Shown: piece by piece, positions 5,667 through 6,141 of the stretch
How the letters are laid out: every line of letters starts with the position of its first letter
How positions within the stretch are numbered: the stretch's first letter is position 1
Source: Campylobacterales bacterium
GTDB lineage: Bacteria > Campylobacterota > Campylobacteria > Campylobacterales > QNZT01
Direction of reading: 5' to 3'
DNA length: 6,141 nt
Assembly (NCBI GenBank): GCA_015662615.1
Contig: DQTU01000308.1
Coordinates: 1 to 6,141 of the forward strand
Position numbers and translations under genes: made by a program
Notes under the pieces: generated by a model
Told to the model about the DNA's origin: nothing
Databases searched by the model: none
The model's input: only the letters and a program-made list of their open reading frames with translations

Positions 5667-6141
5667 TTTATTCCTAAAATTGTTTTATATTTATTTCTAC
5701 TAAAATCTTTTTTACCATTGACATAAACTGTCGGAGTGCCATTGATCATCATCTTACCGGCAAGTTCTAAATCCTCACTATAATGTTTGAGTATCTCTTG
5801 GGTATTTATATCTTTAATGGTTAACTTAGTTCCCATTTTTTTATTAAACGCTTCAAGTATCTTTTTTTCATCTTTTGAGTGTATTTCAAATTTCTTCTCA
5901 TATACTTTTAAAAGTGCATTCTCAACACCTTTTTTCTCTAGTGCCATAGCAGCTTTGATAACAGTTGGAGCTTCGGGATGAAGCATAGTGAGTGGAAAAT
6001 GGTAATAAAAAAGTGCAATCTTTTTTGGATTCGCTTTAACCGCTTTTAAAATTCCAGGCATATAGCTTTGGCAAAATGGACATATAGGATCACTAAAAAT
6101 TACAATCTTATCTTTTGCATCAAAATCACCAAGCAGGAGAT
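5663..6141 (-). CDS. DsbA-family thiol:disulfide oxidoreductase (thioredoxin fold), 5'-truncated by window edge
   Basis: The frame is open from the window edge to the TGA at 5665-5663, giving 158 visible residues; the N-terminus, and any signal peptide, is outside. The visible part begins LLLGDFDAKDKIVIFSDPIC and has the redox motif CPFC (codons at 6082-6071) after a hydrophobic beta-strand, as in DsbA, DsbC and DsbG. A roughly 85-residue helical stretch follows, then GTPTVYVNG (codons near 5740), the cis-proline loop of thioredoxin-fold enzymes. It should oxidise or isomerise disulfides, probably in the periplasm. The Met at 6061 is only four codons after the CPFC motif and starting there would remove the active site, so it is not the true start. 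The stop overlaps the hemC ATG (ATGA), indicating co-translation. A link to cytochrome c maturation is possible given the heme neighbour, but nothing in the sequence proves it. Confidence 0.88.
   Translation of the reverse strand, partial: LLLGDFDAKDKIVIFSDPICPFCQSYMPGILKAVKANPKKIALFYYHFPLTMLHPEAPTVIKAAMALEKKGVENALLKVYEKKFEIHSKDEKKILEAFNKKMGTKLTIKDINTQEILKHYSEDLELAGKMMINGTPTVYVNGKKDFSRNKYKTILGIK

Noticed and set aside
5050..5703. Plus-strand open frames at 5050-5313 and 5374-5703
   Set aside because: Both are antisense to hemC, with composition expected of a shadow frame and no known motif.
5787..5981. Plus-strand open frame of 64 codons, rich in Ser/Phe, antisense to the oxidoreductase gene
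   Set aside because: The hydrophobic Ser/Phe-rich translation is what the complement of Lys/Glu-rich coding sequence gives; it is a shadow.
5663..6061. Reading the oxidoreductase as a complete 132-aa protein starting at the Met at 6061
   Set aside because: The frame continues open to the window edge, and the upstream codons encode the CPFC active site on a typical thioredoxin-fold strand, so the gene is partial and the Met is internal.
1..6141. CRISPR array, tRNA/rRNA, prophage, toxin-antitoxin or defence locus
   Set aside because: No regularly spaced repeats, RNA gene signatures, integrase or nuclease motifs were seen; every sizeable region is accounted for by the six envelope and cofactor genes.

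Overview
The window looks like ordinary chromosome from a low-GC member of the Campylobacterota (former Epsilonproteobacteria), most likely a free-living Sulfurimonas/Sulfurovum-type organism. This rests on the AT-rich composition, a hemC-ubiD gene pair of the kind I recall from Campylobacter genomes, a long (604 aa) UbiD of the menaquinone/futalosine type, and the style of the small outer-membrane barrels. The genus is inference only; no rRNA or other marker gene is present.

All six supported genes lie on the minus strand, so transcription runs from high to low coordinates, in two blocks. Block 1 (6141 to 2899) is a tightly packed cofactor/respiration operon: a DsbA-family thiol:disulfide oxidoreductase cut by the window edge, hemC (porphobilinogen deaminase) and ubiD (menaquinone-type decarboxylase). 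The oxidoreductase stop overlaps the hemC start (ATGA). The hemC stop lies inside the ubiD Shine-Dalgarno sequence, so translational coupling is likely throughout. HemC feeds heme and cytochrome synthesis, UbiD feeds menaquinone synthesis, and the Dsb-like protein probably handles cysteine redox in the periplasm. A weak, AT-rich terminator-like hairpin follows ubiD.

Block 2 (about 2830 to 1) is a cell-envelope cluster: a 232-aa eight-strand outer-membrane barrel with a periplasmic Val/Pro/Ala-rich N-terminal arm, a YcbB/LdtD-type L,D-transpeptidase, and the start of an OmpA-like barrel protein cut by the other edge. A 129-bp AT-rich intergenic stretch (2770-2898) separates the blocks and holds the likely promoter of block 2. 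Between the barrel gene and the transpeptidase gene is a perfect 13-bp inverted repeat with no T-tract; the transpeptidase start that follows has no recognisable Shine-Dalgarno.

No mobile element, CRISPR array, RNA gene or defence-type locus is visible, and no stretch over 300 bases lacks a gene. I do not see a clearly new system. The most testable idea is that the transpeptidase may act on the neighbouring outer-membrane proteins, for example by joining the barrel's N-terminal arm to peptidoglycan.
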